The notes below the pieces were generated by a model. The model ran no database searches and was not told the origin of the DNA. It saw only the letters and a program-made list of their open reading frames with translations. The translations under genes and the position numbers were made by a program. From CALROG01 sp943369755 (lineage in GTDB: Bacteria; Pseudomonadota; Gammaproteobacteria; Burkholderiales; Burkholderiaceae_C), in the NCBI GenBank assembly GCA_943369755.1, contig CALROG020000016.1, positions 14,116 to 78,115 on the forward strand: a stretch of 64,000 bases of DNA. The letters are read 5' to 3'. Position 1 is the first letter of the stretch, and every line of letters starts with the position of its first letter. Shown piece by piece: positions 1 to 7,266 of the stretch.

Positions 1-1949
1 GCCTGCTTGAACAGGCGAGCCATCACCACGGCATCATCGGCGGTGTTGCCGCCGGGCGCCCAGTCGTGTGCAGAGATGCGCACGCTCATGGGCAGGTGCG
101 AAGGCCAGGCGGCACGCATGGCGCTGAACACTTCCAGGGGGTAGCGGCAGCGCGCCTGCAAGCTGCCACCAAACTCGTCGGTGCGCAGATTGGTCAGCGG
201 GCAGATGAAGCTGGACAGCAGGTAGCCATGCGCGCAGTGCAGCTCCAGCCAGTCAAAGCCGGCTGCTGCGGCGCGCTTTGTCGACTCTACAAAGGCGGCC
301 GTTGTGGCGTCCATGTCGGCGCGGGTCATGGCCTGCGGCACCTGGTTTTGTTCCCCATACGGCACGGCGCTGGCCGCCAGCAGCGGCCAGTTGCCAGCCG
401 CCAGAGGCTCGTCCATCTGGTCCCAGCCCAGTTGGGTCGAGCCCTTGGGCCCGCTGTGGCCAAGTTGCAGGCCTATTTTTGCACTGCTTTGGCGATGAAA
501 GAAGTTGGTGATGCGCTCAAACCCCGCCTGTTGCGCGTCATTCCACAAGCCCGGGCAGCCCGGTGTGATTCGGCCCTCAGGCGTAGGGCTGGTCATCTCG
601 ACAAACACCAGTGCCGCGCCGCCCAGGGCACGCGCGCCCAGGTGCACCAGGTGAAAGTCTTGCGGCACGCCGTCTACCGCGCTGTAGGTGGCCATGGGGG
701 AGACCACGATACGGTTCTTGAGCTGTACCTCGCGCGCCTTCAGCGGGGTGAGCATGGGAAGCACCGGCGCGCCGCCCGCCAGCCAGGCTTCGTAGCCTTC
801 GAGCCACTGCGCGTCGCGCAGGCGCAGGTTCTCGTGGCTGATGCGCTGGCTGCGCGTAAGCAGCGAGTAGGCAAACTGTTCAACTTCCATGCCGCTGTAG
901 CGCTCCACATTCTCGAACCACTCGGTCGAGTTTCGGGCGGCGTTCTGGATCTTGAGCACCTCCACGCTGCGCCGGGCTTCATAGCCCTGAAGTACCGTGT
1001 CCATGTCGTGGCCGCTTGAAAACTCATCCGCCAGATCAATCGCATCTTCCAGCGCCAGCTTGGTGCCGCTGCCAATGGAGAAATGCGCGGTGTGCGCGGC
1101 GTCGCCCATCAACACAATCGGTACCGTCTTGCCGTTGATCGCGACACGGTGCACCCAGGTCTTGCAAACCACCCGCGGAAAACGGATCCAGATGGCCGAG
1201 CCGCGCAAGTGGGTGGCGTTGCTGATCAGGGCGTTGCCGTCGAGGTACCTGGCAAACAGCCGCTCGCAAAAAGCCACCGCCTGTTCCTGGCTCATGGCGT
1301 CCAGGCCGTGGGCCTGCCATACCGCCTCGGGGGTTTCAACGATGAAGGTCGAGGTGTCGTCGTTGAACTTGTAGGCATGGGCCTGAAACCAGCCGTGCTC
1401 GGTTTTTTCAAATGCAAAGGTAAAGGCGTCAAACGTCTTGCGCGTACCGAGCCAGACAAAGCGGCACTGGCGCAGGTCCACATCAGGCTCGAAGGTCTGT
1501 GCATAGCGGTTGCGGATGCGGCTGTTCAGCCCGTCGCTGGCGATCACCAGGTCGGCGTCGTACTGCGCGGCCAGCACCTGGTCGTCGGCCACATCGGTCT
1601 CAAAAACCAGCTCAACGCCCAGTTCCAGGCAACGCTCTTGCAGGATATTGAGCAAGCGCTTGCGGCCAATGCCGCAAAAGCCGTGGCCGCTGGAGCGCAC
1701 GGACCGGCCTTTGAAGAACACCTCGATGTCGTCCCAGTGATTGAAGGCGTCGCCAATCAGCCGGGCGCTGTGGGCATCAGCGTTGCGCAGGTTCTCCAGC
1801 GTCTGGTCTGACAGCACCACCCCCCAGCCAAAAGTGTCAAACGCACGGTTGCGCTCGACCACCACCACCCGATGGTTCGGGTTGCGCTGTTTCATCAGCA
1901 ACGAAAAGTACAGGCCGGCCGGGCCACCACCGATGCACAGGATATTCAT
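1..1949 (-). CDS. Bifunctional FAD monooxygenase / old yellow enzyme, partial (2-aminobenzoyl-CoA or salicylyl-CoA hydroxylase type)
   Basis: The reading frame starts at an ATG at 1949 and runs off the left edge, so the 3' end is missing (about 649 codons seen). The N-terminus MNILCIGGGPAGLYFSLL is a Rossmann FAD-binding GxGxxG motif. GDAAHTAHFSIGSGTKLALEDA is the second FAD motif of class A flavin monooxygenases. After about residue 390 the protein changes into an old-yellow-enzyme (NADH:flavin oxidoreductase) barrel (LKNRIVVSPMATYSA, then LGHSGPKGS). This two-domain layout is known from 2-aminobenzoyl-CoA monooxygenase/reductase and salicylyl-CoA 5-hydroxylase, which act on aromatic CoA thioesters. 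The nearby CoA ligases and uptake genes fit such a role. The exact substrate cannot be told. A palindrome sits just upstream of the start. Confidence 0.88.
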   Translation of the reverse strand, partial: MNILCIGGGPAGLYFSLLMKQRNPNHRVVVVERNRAFDTFGWGVVLSDQTLENLRNADAHSARLIGDAFNHWDDIEVFFKGRSVRSSGHGFCGIGRKRLLNILQERCLELGVELVFETDVADDQVLAAQYDADLVIASDGLNSRIRNRYAQTFEPDVDLRQCRFVWLGTRKTFDAFTFAFEKTEHGWFQAHAYKFNDDTSTFIVETPEAVWQAHGLDAMSQEQAVAFCERLFARYLDGNALISNATHLRGSAIWIRFPRVVCKTWVHRVAINGKTVPIVLMGDAAHTAHFSIGSGTKLALEDAIDLADEFSSGHDMDTVLQGYEARRSVEVLKIQNAARNSTEWFENVERYSGMEVEQFAYSLLTRSQRISHENLRLRDAQWLEGYEAWLAGGAPVLPMLTPLKAREVQLKNRIVVSPMATYSAVDGVPQDFHLVHLGARALGGAALVFVEMTSPTPEGRITPGCPGLWNDAQQAGFERITNFFHRQSSAKIGLQLGHSGPKGSTQLGWDQMDEPLAAGNWPLLAASAVPYGEQNQVPQAMTRADMDATTAAFVESTKRAAAAGFDWLELHCAHGYLLSSFICPLTNLRTDEFGGSLQARCRYPLEVFSAMRAAWPSHLPMSVRISAHDWAPGGNTADDAVVMARLFKQ

Positions 1950-1956
1950 GAAGAAA

Positions 1957-1974
1957 TAGTTTAGGTCTAAACTA
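1957..1974. promoter_or_regulatory. Perfect 8+2+8 palindrome, likely repressor operator
   Basis: TAGTTTAG-GT-CTAAACTA is a perfect inverted repeat with a 2-nt centre, ending 8 bp before the ATG of the monooxygenase gene at 1949. Its size and symmetry fit a MarR- or TetR-family operator. It lies where it could block transcription or translation start. No candidate regulator gene of that type lies next to it in the window. Confidence 0.5.
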
Positions 1975-2063
1975 AATCCTGTCAACAGGGTTGGCCCCCA
2001 AACAGGCTGGCGAAGCGCACAATCGGTACATCGGGCCGTCACGGCCCAGCGACAGGGCGAACC

Positions 2064-2381
2064 ATGATTTACAAATTCAGATCCAAGGCCGCAGGTGACC
2101 TCATCATGCTGCAGCCGCAAGGTCGGCGCATGCTGGAAATCATTGGGAAAGACGCCGGGCCCAAAGGCATCATCACGGCCGCGCAACTGGCCGTTGCCGT
2201 AGCCGCGCTAGAGGCCGCGGTGGCCCATGAAGATGCGCTGCGCCAGGCGGGCGAACAGCTAACGCCTGAAGAGGGTCAGTTGCCTGCAGAAGAAATCAGC
2301 CTGCGCCAGCGTGCCAAGCCGTTTCTGGACATGCTGCGCCGCTGCGACGCGGCCCAGGCAGACGTGGTCTGGGGCGTTTGA
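2064..2381 (+). CDS. DUF1840 family protein
   Basis: 105 aa. The N-terminus MIYKFRSKAAGDLIMLQP, followed by GRRMLEIIGKD, is the hallmark of DUF1840, a small cytoplasmic family widespread in betaproteobacteria with no known function. The middle is Ala/Glu-rich and probably helical. The gene is alone on the plus strand, between the divergent monooxygenase (start 1949) and the convergent Bug-type binding protein whose stop is at 2411. The start is the first ATG of the frame. Confidence 0.85.
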   Translation: MIYKFRSKAAGDLIMLQPQGRRMLEIIGKDAGPKGIITAAQLAVAVAALEAAVAHEDALRQAGEQLTPEEGQLPAEEISLRQRAKPFLDMLRRCDAAQADVVWGV

Positions 2382-2410
2382 GGCGGCGCCTGCCGCCCAA
2401 GGCCGCGGAC

Positions 2411-3421
2411 TTAGTCGACCTTTGCGCCCGATGCCTTGACCACCGGGGCCCATTTGGCGATTTCGGCCTCGATCATCTTCGTGAATTCAGCCGGCGTGTT
2501 GCCGCCCGGGATGGCCCCTTGGGCAAGCAGCTTTTCCTTGATGGCGGCGGAGGCCAGGGCTTTGGCGGTCTCTAGCTGGATGCGACTCACGATGTCAGCG
2601 GGTGTGCCGGCCGGGGCCAGCAGGCCAAACCAGGAGCTGGCCTCAAAGCCCTTGAGGTTGCCGGCTTCTTCCACCGTCGGCAGCTCAGGGGCAGCACCAG
2701 AGCGCTGGCCGCTGGTGACCGCAAAGGCCTTGAGCTTGCCGGCCTTGATCTGTGGCAAGGCCGAGGGCAGGTTGTCGAACATCACGTCCACATGGCCGCT
2801 GATCATGGCCAGCAGCGCCGGGCCTGAGCCGGTGTAGGGGATGTGTGTCATGAAGATGACGGTGCGCGACTTGAACAGCTCACCGGCAAGATGGATCGAC
2901 GTCCCGTTCCCGCTGGACGCCATGTTGAGCCGCCCAGGGTTGGCCTTGGCGTAGGTGATGAAGTCGGCCACCGAGTTGATGTTGAGCGCCTTGGCGCGCT
3001 CGGCGTTCATCACCATCACGTTGGGAACGCCCGCGACCAGCGTCACCGGCGCGAAGTCTTTTTGCGGGTCGTAGGGCATCTTGCTGTAGAGCGACTTGTT
3101 GATGCCGTGCGTGCCCACCGTGCCCATCAGCAGGGTGTAGCCGTCGCCGGGCGATTTGGCGACAACGTCGGCACCCAGGTTGCCGCCGGCCCCGGCGCGG
3201 TTCTCAACCACGAAGTTCTGGCCGAACGCGCGAGACAGCTCAGGTGCAATTGCCCGGGCCAGGATGTCAGTGGTGCCCCCAGGTGCGAAGGGCACCACGA
3301 TGCGCACTGGCTTGTTCGGCCAGGCGGACTGCGCATTTGCCGGGTTTGCTATAAAAAGAATAGTGGCTGCCGCAGCAACGGCGAGGGCTAGACGGCGATT
3401 TGGCTTAACTTTTGGGTACAT
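2411..3421 (-). CDS. Bug/TctC-family periplasmic substrate-binding protein
   Basis: 336 aa with a signal peptide (hydrophobic stretch about residues 10-29, cleavage near ANA-QSAWP). The mature part opens with WPNKPVRIVVPFAPGGTTD, typical of the Bug (Bordetella uptake gene) / TctC family of tripartite tricarboxylate transport binding proteins. GTHGINKSLY and GHVDVMFDNLPSALP are further family signatures. These proteins bind small carboxylates, often aromatic or dicarboxylic acids. An AAGGAG ribosome-binding site precedes the ATG. No TctA/TctB membrane genes are nearby, as is common for the expanded Bug family. Part of the signal peptide core is encoded by a repeat-like segment (3345-3372). Confidence 0.9.
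   Translation of the reverse strand: MYPKVKPNRRLALAVAAAATILFIANPANAQSAWPNKPVRIVVPFAPGGTTDILARAIAPELSRAFGQNFVVENRAGAGGNLGADVVAKSPGDGYTLLMGTVGTHGINKSLYSKMPYDPQKDFAPVTLVAGVPNVMVMNAERAKALNINSVADFITYAKANPGRLNMASSGNGTSIHLAGELFKSRTVIFMTHIPYTGSGPALLAMISGHVDVMFDNLPSALPQIKAGKLKAFAVTSGQRSGAAPELPTVEEAGNLKGFEASSWFGLLAPAGTPADIVSRIQLETAKALASAAIKEKLLAQGAIPGGNTPAEFTKMIEAEIAKWAPVVKASGAKVD
3345..3372 (-). repeat. Half copy of the dispersed repeat inside a signal-peptide coding region
   Basis: On the minus strand GGCAGCCACTATTCTTTTTATAGCAAA matches the right half of the 50-bp dispersed repeat (GCCACTAT, A/T-rich centre, ATAGCAAA). In frame it encodes the ILFIA core of the Bug protein's signal peptide. Confidence 0.5.
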
Positions 3422-3431
3422 GATGTCTCCT

Positions 3432-3815
3432 TCAGGGTCGGGTCAGGGATTCAATCACCGGGCGGCAGTGCTGGCCGACCCGCACGCCCAGCGCGCAGGC
3501 CAGAGCATTGGCATGACTGATGATGCCATCGCTCAGGGTGCTGCGTGCGTCACCAATGCGCGCGCTGCTGTGGGTCACGGTGCAGGCCGCCAGCCCGTGG
3601 TCTTGCAGGAAGGCCAACGCGGCAACGCCGGCCGCATCGCGGCCCACGCCGGCATCGTTGAACACGCTCAGCAGCGGCCGCGCCGCCAGTGCAAAGCGCG
3701 CCGAGCTGATGCCGCCGTGCGAGCCGCTTACCGCCACGCAGCCGGCGTCATGCGCGGCCAGTTCGGTGATCGAGTCCACCAGGCGCAACGGTTGCGTTGA
3801 TGAAACGGTGTTCAT
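3432..3815 (-). CDS. Conserved hypothetical protein, 127 aa, between two Bug genes
   Basis: I do not recognise a named family. The protein is cytoplasmic-looking: no signal peptide and no membrane segment. It has a glycine-rich VAVSGSHGGISSARFAL segment near residues 28-44 and a FNDAGVGRDAAGVAAL segment near residues 52-67, which look like a small alpha/beta fold with a conserved ligand loop. It lies 10 bp upstream of one Bug gene and downstream of another, in the same direction, so it probably belongs to the same transcription unit. A terminator-like hairpin lies just before its ATG. A role in handling the transported acid is only a guess. Confidence 0.6.
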   Translation of the reverse strand: MNTVSSTQPLRLVDSITELAAHDAGCVAVSGSHGGISSARFALAARPLLSVFNDAGVGRDAAGVAALAFLQDHGLAACTVTHSSARIGDARSTLSDGIISHANALACALGVRVGQHCRPVIESLTRP

Positions 3816-3818
3816 GAC

Positions 3819-3844
3819 AAAAAAAGCCGCCCGGAGGCGGCTTT
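3819..3844 (-). terminator. Rho-independent terminator or attenuator after the second Bug gene
   Basis: On the minus strand a 9-bp stem (AAAGCCGCC/GGCGGCTTT) with a 4-nt loop is followed by a run of T. It lies 27 bp after the stop of the Bug gene at 3871 and ends 3 bp before the ATG of the 127-aa gene at 3815. It should therefore end most transcripts before that gene. Confidence 0.75.
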
Positions 3845-3870
3845 CGTGCGGGGGTTGGCCACGGTATGGA

Positions 3871-4857
3871 TCAGTCGGCGTACTGTTTGGCAGCGTCCAC
3901 AGCCGTTTTCAGCTTGATGATTTCCGCCGCCACAAACTTCTTGTGTTCTTCAGGTTCCATGCGCTTGTCGGTCACCACGAGGGCACCCAGGCCTTCGTTT
4001 TTCTTGACGAAGTCGGCATCCTTGAGAGCCTTTTTCAGCGCGTCGTTAAGCATCTTGGTGATGGCGGGGGGCGTGCCCTTGGGGGCGTACAGGCCGTGCC
4101 AGATGGTCAGCTCGAAGTTCTTCAGGCCCATTTCACGCAGTGTGGGGTAGTCCTTGAGCAACTTGTGGCTGGCCATCGGCTTGGCGGTGGTCACAGCAAA
4201 GGCCTTCACGCGGCCGGCCTCGATCTGGCCAGTGGTGTTGGTGGTCTGGTCGCACATGACGTCTACCTGGCCGCCGATCAGCGCGGTCATGGCCGGGCCG
4301 GTGCCGCCAAACGGAATCGTGGTCAGGGGCTCCTTGGTCTGCAGCGCCGACTGCCACAGCAGGCCGCAGATGTGTGAGGCTGAACCCAGACCCGCGTGGG
4401 CCAGGTTGACCTTGCCTGTGTTGGCCCGGATGTAGTTCTCGAAGTCGCGGTAAGTGTTGGCTGGAAGCTGGGGCTTGCCAATCAGCGTCATGGGCACGTC
4501 ATTGACCATGCCCAGGTACTCGAAGTCGTTGAGTGCGTTGTAAGGCAGGCGGCGGTACAGGGCTGGCGTAGCAGCCATGCCGATATGGAACAGCAGCAGG
4601 GTGTGGCCGTCGGGTGCAGCCTTGGCCACCTTGTTGGCACCAATGGTGCCGCCCGCGCCGGCTGCGTTTTCCACCACGAAATTACTACCGGGAATATGCT
4701 TGGCCATGGCGATGGCCAGGTCGCGCGCAACCCGGTCAGTTGGGCCACCGGCGGCAAACGGCACCACAATGGAAACAGGCTTTGAGCCGGGATAGGTTTG
4801 GGCGTTTGCGGCGAATGCCGAGGCCACGGCGGCTGCGGCGATGAGCAGTTTTTTCAC
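3871..4857 (-). CDS. Bug/TctC-family periplasmic substrate-binding protein (second copy)
   Basis: 328 aa from a GTG start at 4857. I chose this start because AAGGAG lies 5 bp upstream and because the protein then opens with a clean signal peptide, (V)KKLLIAAAAVASAFAANAQ. An upstream ATG at 4923 would add 22 residues before it. The mature part has KPVSIVVPFAAGGPTD and GGQVDVMCDQTTNTTGQI, both Bug-family signatures. It is only distantly similar to the other Bug protein in the window, so this is not a recent duplication. Located 124 bp after the PaaK-like ligase gene, same strand. Confidence 0.9.
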   Translation of the reverse strand: MKKLLIAAAAVASAFAANAQTYPGSKPVSIVVPFAAGGPTDRVARDLAIAMAKHIPGSNFVVENAAGAGGTIGANKVAKAAPDGHTLLLFHIGMAATPALYRRLPYNALNDFEYLGMVNDVPMTLIGKPQLPANTYRDFENYIRANTGKVNLAHAGLGSASHICGLLWQSALQTKEPLTTIPFGGTGPAMTALIGGQVDVMCDQTTNTTGQIEAGRVKAFAVTTAKPMASHKLLKDYPTLREMGLKNFELTIWHGLYAPKGTPPAITKMLNDALKKALKDADFVKKNEGLGALVVTDKRMEPEEHKKFVAAEIIKLKTAVDAAKQYAD

Positions 4858-4981
4858 GAAGTCTCCTTGTCTGTCAGTCAGTATGGACGGAGCAATGGTA
4901 GCCACGGCGCACGCCAATTTCATCGCGGGAACTACGTAGCGCCGGGCAGGGGAAATCCCTTGGCCGGGTGCTCGTTTTTTT

Positions 4982-6229
4982 CTACTTGTAGCTGCGTGCG
5001 TCCTCGATCACCTTGCCGTCATTGGGCAGACTGCCGGGGCTGAGCAGCTGCACCGCGCCTCGCAGCTTGGTCACGTCGCGTATCGCTTCGCTGATGCGGC
5101 TGTCCAGCCCCTGCGCGGCCGAGTCAGTTTCAACCTGCAGCGTCATGGCGTCGTTGGCCATTTCACCGGTCACCACCAGCCGGGCCTTCACCACCTCGGG
5201 GAAGCGCCGGGCGATGTCAGCCACCTGCGAGGGATGCACAAACATGCCGCGAATTTTGGTGGTTTGGTCGGCTCGCCCGAGCCAGCCTTTGATGCGGGTT
5301 TGGGTCCGCCCGGTGGGGCAGGGGCCTGCAAGAATCGCCGACAGGTCGCCGGTGCCAAAACGCACCAGCGGGTAGTCGGGGTTGAGCACGGTGACCACCA
5401 GCTCACCGACTTCGCCTTCAGGTACCGGATCGCCGGTGCCGGGGCGCACCACTTCAACGATCACACCTTCATCCAGCACCAGGCCTTCGCGCGATTCGGT
5501 CTCATAGGCCACCAGGCCCAGGTCAGCCGTGGCATAGCTCTGGTATACGGCCATGCCGTGTTCGGTGAACCAGTCGCGCAGGCTGGGTGGAAAGGCCTCG
5601 CCGCCTACCAGGCCTTTCTTGAGGCTGCTGATGTCGCTGCCGGCCTCCAGCGCTTTTTCTACCAGGATGCGCAAAAAGCTGGGCGTGCCGGTGTAGGCGT
5701 TCGGGCGCAGTTCTGCCACTGCCTGCAGTTGTTGCTCGGTCTGACCGGTGCCGGCCGGGAAGACGGTGCAGCCCAGCGCGTGCGCGCCAGACTCCATGAT
5801 GAACGCGCCCGGCGTCATGTGATAACTGAAGGCGTTGTGCACCAGGTCGCCTTGACGGAAGCCCGCGGCAAACATGGCGCGGGCGGTGCGCCAATAGTCG
5901 GCGCGTGGGCCCTCGGGCTCATAGATCGGGCCGGGCGAGGCATAGATGCGCCTCATCTGCGGCCCACGCACCATGGTGGCAAAGCCGCCAAACACATCGG
6001 TTGCCCGCAAGGCCTTTTGCCGGTCGAACAGTTCATGCTTGCGCGTCACCGGCAGGCGAGCCAGGGCGGCGCGCGAATTGACAGCGGCCGCGTCCACTGC
6101 GCCCAGGATGTCGGCAAAGGCTGCGGCGTGCGCCTGCGCGTGTGCCACGTGCTGCGGCAACGCCGCCATCAGGGCCACTTCGCGTTGCGCCGCATCGCGC
6201 GTCTCCAGCGCATCGAAAAAGTCACTCAT
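4982..6229 (-). CDS. Phenylacetate-CoA ligase family protein (PaaK-like)
   Basis: 415 aa. The layout is that of AMP-forming phenylacetate-CoA ligases. It has AYTGTPSFLRIL, the GGEAFPPSLRDWF adenylation region, YQSYATADLGLVAYE (A5-like), GEVGELVVTVLNPDYPLVRFGTGD (A7), and the TRIKGWLGRADQTTKIRGMFVHP hinge with the C-terminal lid. It probably activates an aromatic acid to its CoA thioester in the cytoplasm. The neighbouring Liv transporter genes and the CoA-thioester monooxygenase support an aromatic-acid pathway. The substrate is not resolved. It is separated from livF by a hairpin-rich repeat. Confidence 0.85.
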   Translation of the reverse strand: MSDFFDALETRDAAQREVALMAALPQHVAHAQAHAAAFADILGAVDAAAVNSRAALARLPVTRKHELFDRQKALRATDVFGGFATMVRGPQMRRIYASPGPIYEPEGPRADYWRTARAMFAAGFRQGDLVHNAFSYHMTPGAFIMESGAHALGCTVFPAGTGQTEQQLQAVAELRPNAYTGTPSFLRILVEKALEAGSDISSLKKGLVGGEAFPPSLRDWFTEHGMAVYQSYATADLGLVAYETESREGLVLDEGVIVEVVRPGTGDPVPEGEVGELVVTVLNPDYPLVRFGTGDLSAILAGPCPTGRTQTRIKGWLGRADQTTKIRGMFVHPSQVADIARRFPEVVKARLVVTGEMANDAMTLQVETDSAAQGLDSRISEAIRDVTKLRGAVQLLSPGSLPNDGKVIEDARSYK

Positions 6230-6272
6230 AGCAAAGTCCGTTGGTTGGCGGGGTCAGGTTCGGAGCAGCCGC

Positions 6273-6346
6273 GGAACCGGCTTCGCCGGGCCGCTGGCTG
6301 CGCCCCCTTGAGGGGGAGGCGTCGAAGACGCTTCGGGGGTGTTTCC
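6273..6346. repeat. Intergenic multi-hairpin (REP-like) element
   Basis: This stretch between livF and the PaaK-like gene is packed with short inverted repeats: CCGGCTTCGCCGG, CCCCCTTGAGGGGG and GCGTCGAAGACGC. I recognise this string as a common intergenic palindromic repeat in Comamonadaceae. In mRNA it would form three adjacent stem-loops. Confidence 0.7.
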
Positions 6347-6352
6347 ATTTCG

Positions 6353-7162
6353 TCATGCCAACCAGCGCTTGCGCCGTTTGTAGCTCTTCACATCCTTGAA
6401 ACTCTTGCGCTCGCCTCCGCCCACGCCCAGGTAGAACTCTTTGACGTCCTCATTGGTCGCCAGGTCGGCGGCCGGGCCGTCCATCACCACGCGGCCGCTT
6501 TCCATGATGTAGCCGTAGTCGGAGTACTTCAGCGCCATGTTGGTGTTTTGCTCGGCCAGCAAAAAGGTCACTTTCTCTTTGAGGTTCAGGTCCTTGACGA
6601 TCTCAAACACCTCTTCCACGATTTGTGGTGCCAGGCCCATTGAGGGCTCGTCCAGCAGCACCATGCTGGGGTTGGCCATCAGTGCACGGCCAATGGCGCA
6701 CATCTGCTGCTCGCCTCCCGAGGTGTAGGCAGCCTGGCTGGTGCGGCGTGTCTTCAGGCGCGGAAAGTAGGCGTAGACCTTCTCCAGGTTGGCTGCGATT
6801 TCGCCCTTGTCCTTGCGGGTGTAGGAGCCGGTGAGCAGGTTTTCCTCAATGGTCAGGTGGGCAAAGCAGTGCCGACCCTCCATCACCTGCACCACGCCGC
6901 GCTGCACCAGATCGGCAGGCGAGAGGTTTTCAATGCGCTCGCCACGCAACTCGATGCTGCCCTTGGTGACCGCCCCGCGCTCGCCACTGAGCAGGTTGGA
7001 CACAGCGCGCAAGGTGGTTGTTTTGCCCGCGCCATTGCCGCCCAGGATGGCGACGATGCCGCGCTCGGGCACCTGCAATGACACGCCCTTGAGCACCAGG
7101 ATCACATGGTTGTAGATGACCTCGATGCCGTTGACGTTGAGAACGATGTTTGTAGTGCTCAT
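6353..7162 (-). CDS. livF: Branched-chain amino acid-type ABC transporter ATPase (LivF)
   Basis: 269 aa from ATG 7162. Walker A is GGNGAGKTT, the ABC signature is TSGGEQQMCAIGRALM, and Walker B is MVLLDEPSMGLAP. The length and C-terminus fit LivF, with a roughly 30-residue basic tail (ERKSFKDVKSYKRRKRW) beyond the usual LivF end. A TTG at 7180 would add six residues, but the ATG gives the family-typical start. It works at the inner membrane with LivG, LivH and LivM. In this context the import substrate is more likely an aromatic or short-chain acid than leucine; that is inference. Confidence 0.9.
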   Translation of the reverse strand: MSTTNIVLNVNGIEVIYNHVILVLKGVSLQVPERGIVAILGGNGAGKTTTLRAVSNLLSGERGAVTKGSIELRGERIENLSPADLVQRGVVQVMEGRHCFAHLTIEENLLTGSYTRKDKGEIAANLEKVYAYFPRLKTRRTSQAAYTSGGEQQMCAIGRALMANPSMVLLDEPSMGLAPQIVEEVFEIVKDLNLKEKVTFLLAEQNTNMALKYSDYGYIMESGRVVMDGPAADLATNEDVKEFYLGVGGGERKSFKDVKSYKRRKRWLA

Positions 7163-7175
7163 AGGTTGTTTCTTG

Positions 7176-7222
7176 GCCAAATGAAAGGCCGGGGCCTTTC
7201 ATTTGGCGGCTCCGGGGAGCCG
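7176..7222. repeat. Two perfect inverted repeats between the binding-protein gene and livF
   Basis: GCCAAATGAAAGGCC (7176-7190) pairs perfectly with 7193-7207 across a 2-nt centre. A second palindrome, CGGCTCC-GG-GGAGCCG, occupies 7207-7222. They lie inside the liv operon, right after the highly expressed binding-protein gene, the usual place for mRNA-stabilising or processing hairpins. Neither has a T-run. Confidence 0.6.
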
Positions 7223-7266
7223 CGGTTGGTGAGGCTGCACGCAGTGCGCGCAGCCTGGGGGTGTGC

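Noticed and set aside
5234..6643. Long plus-strand open frame (469 codons) opposite the PaaK-like and livF genes
   Set aside because: It lies antisense to two genes with clear motifs, has no recognisable domain and reflects GC-rich codon bias.
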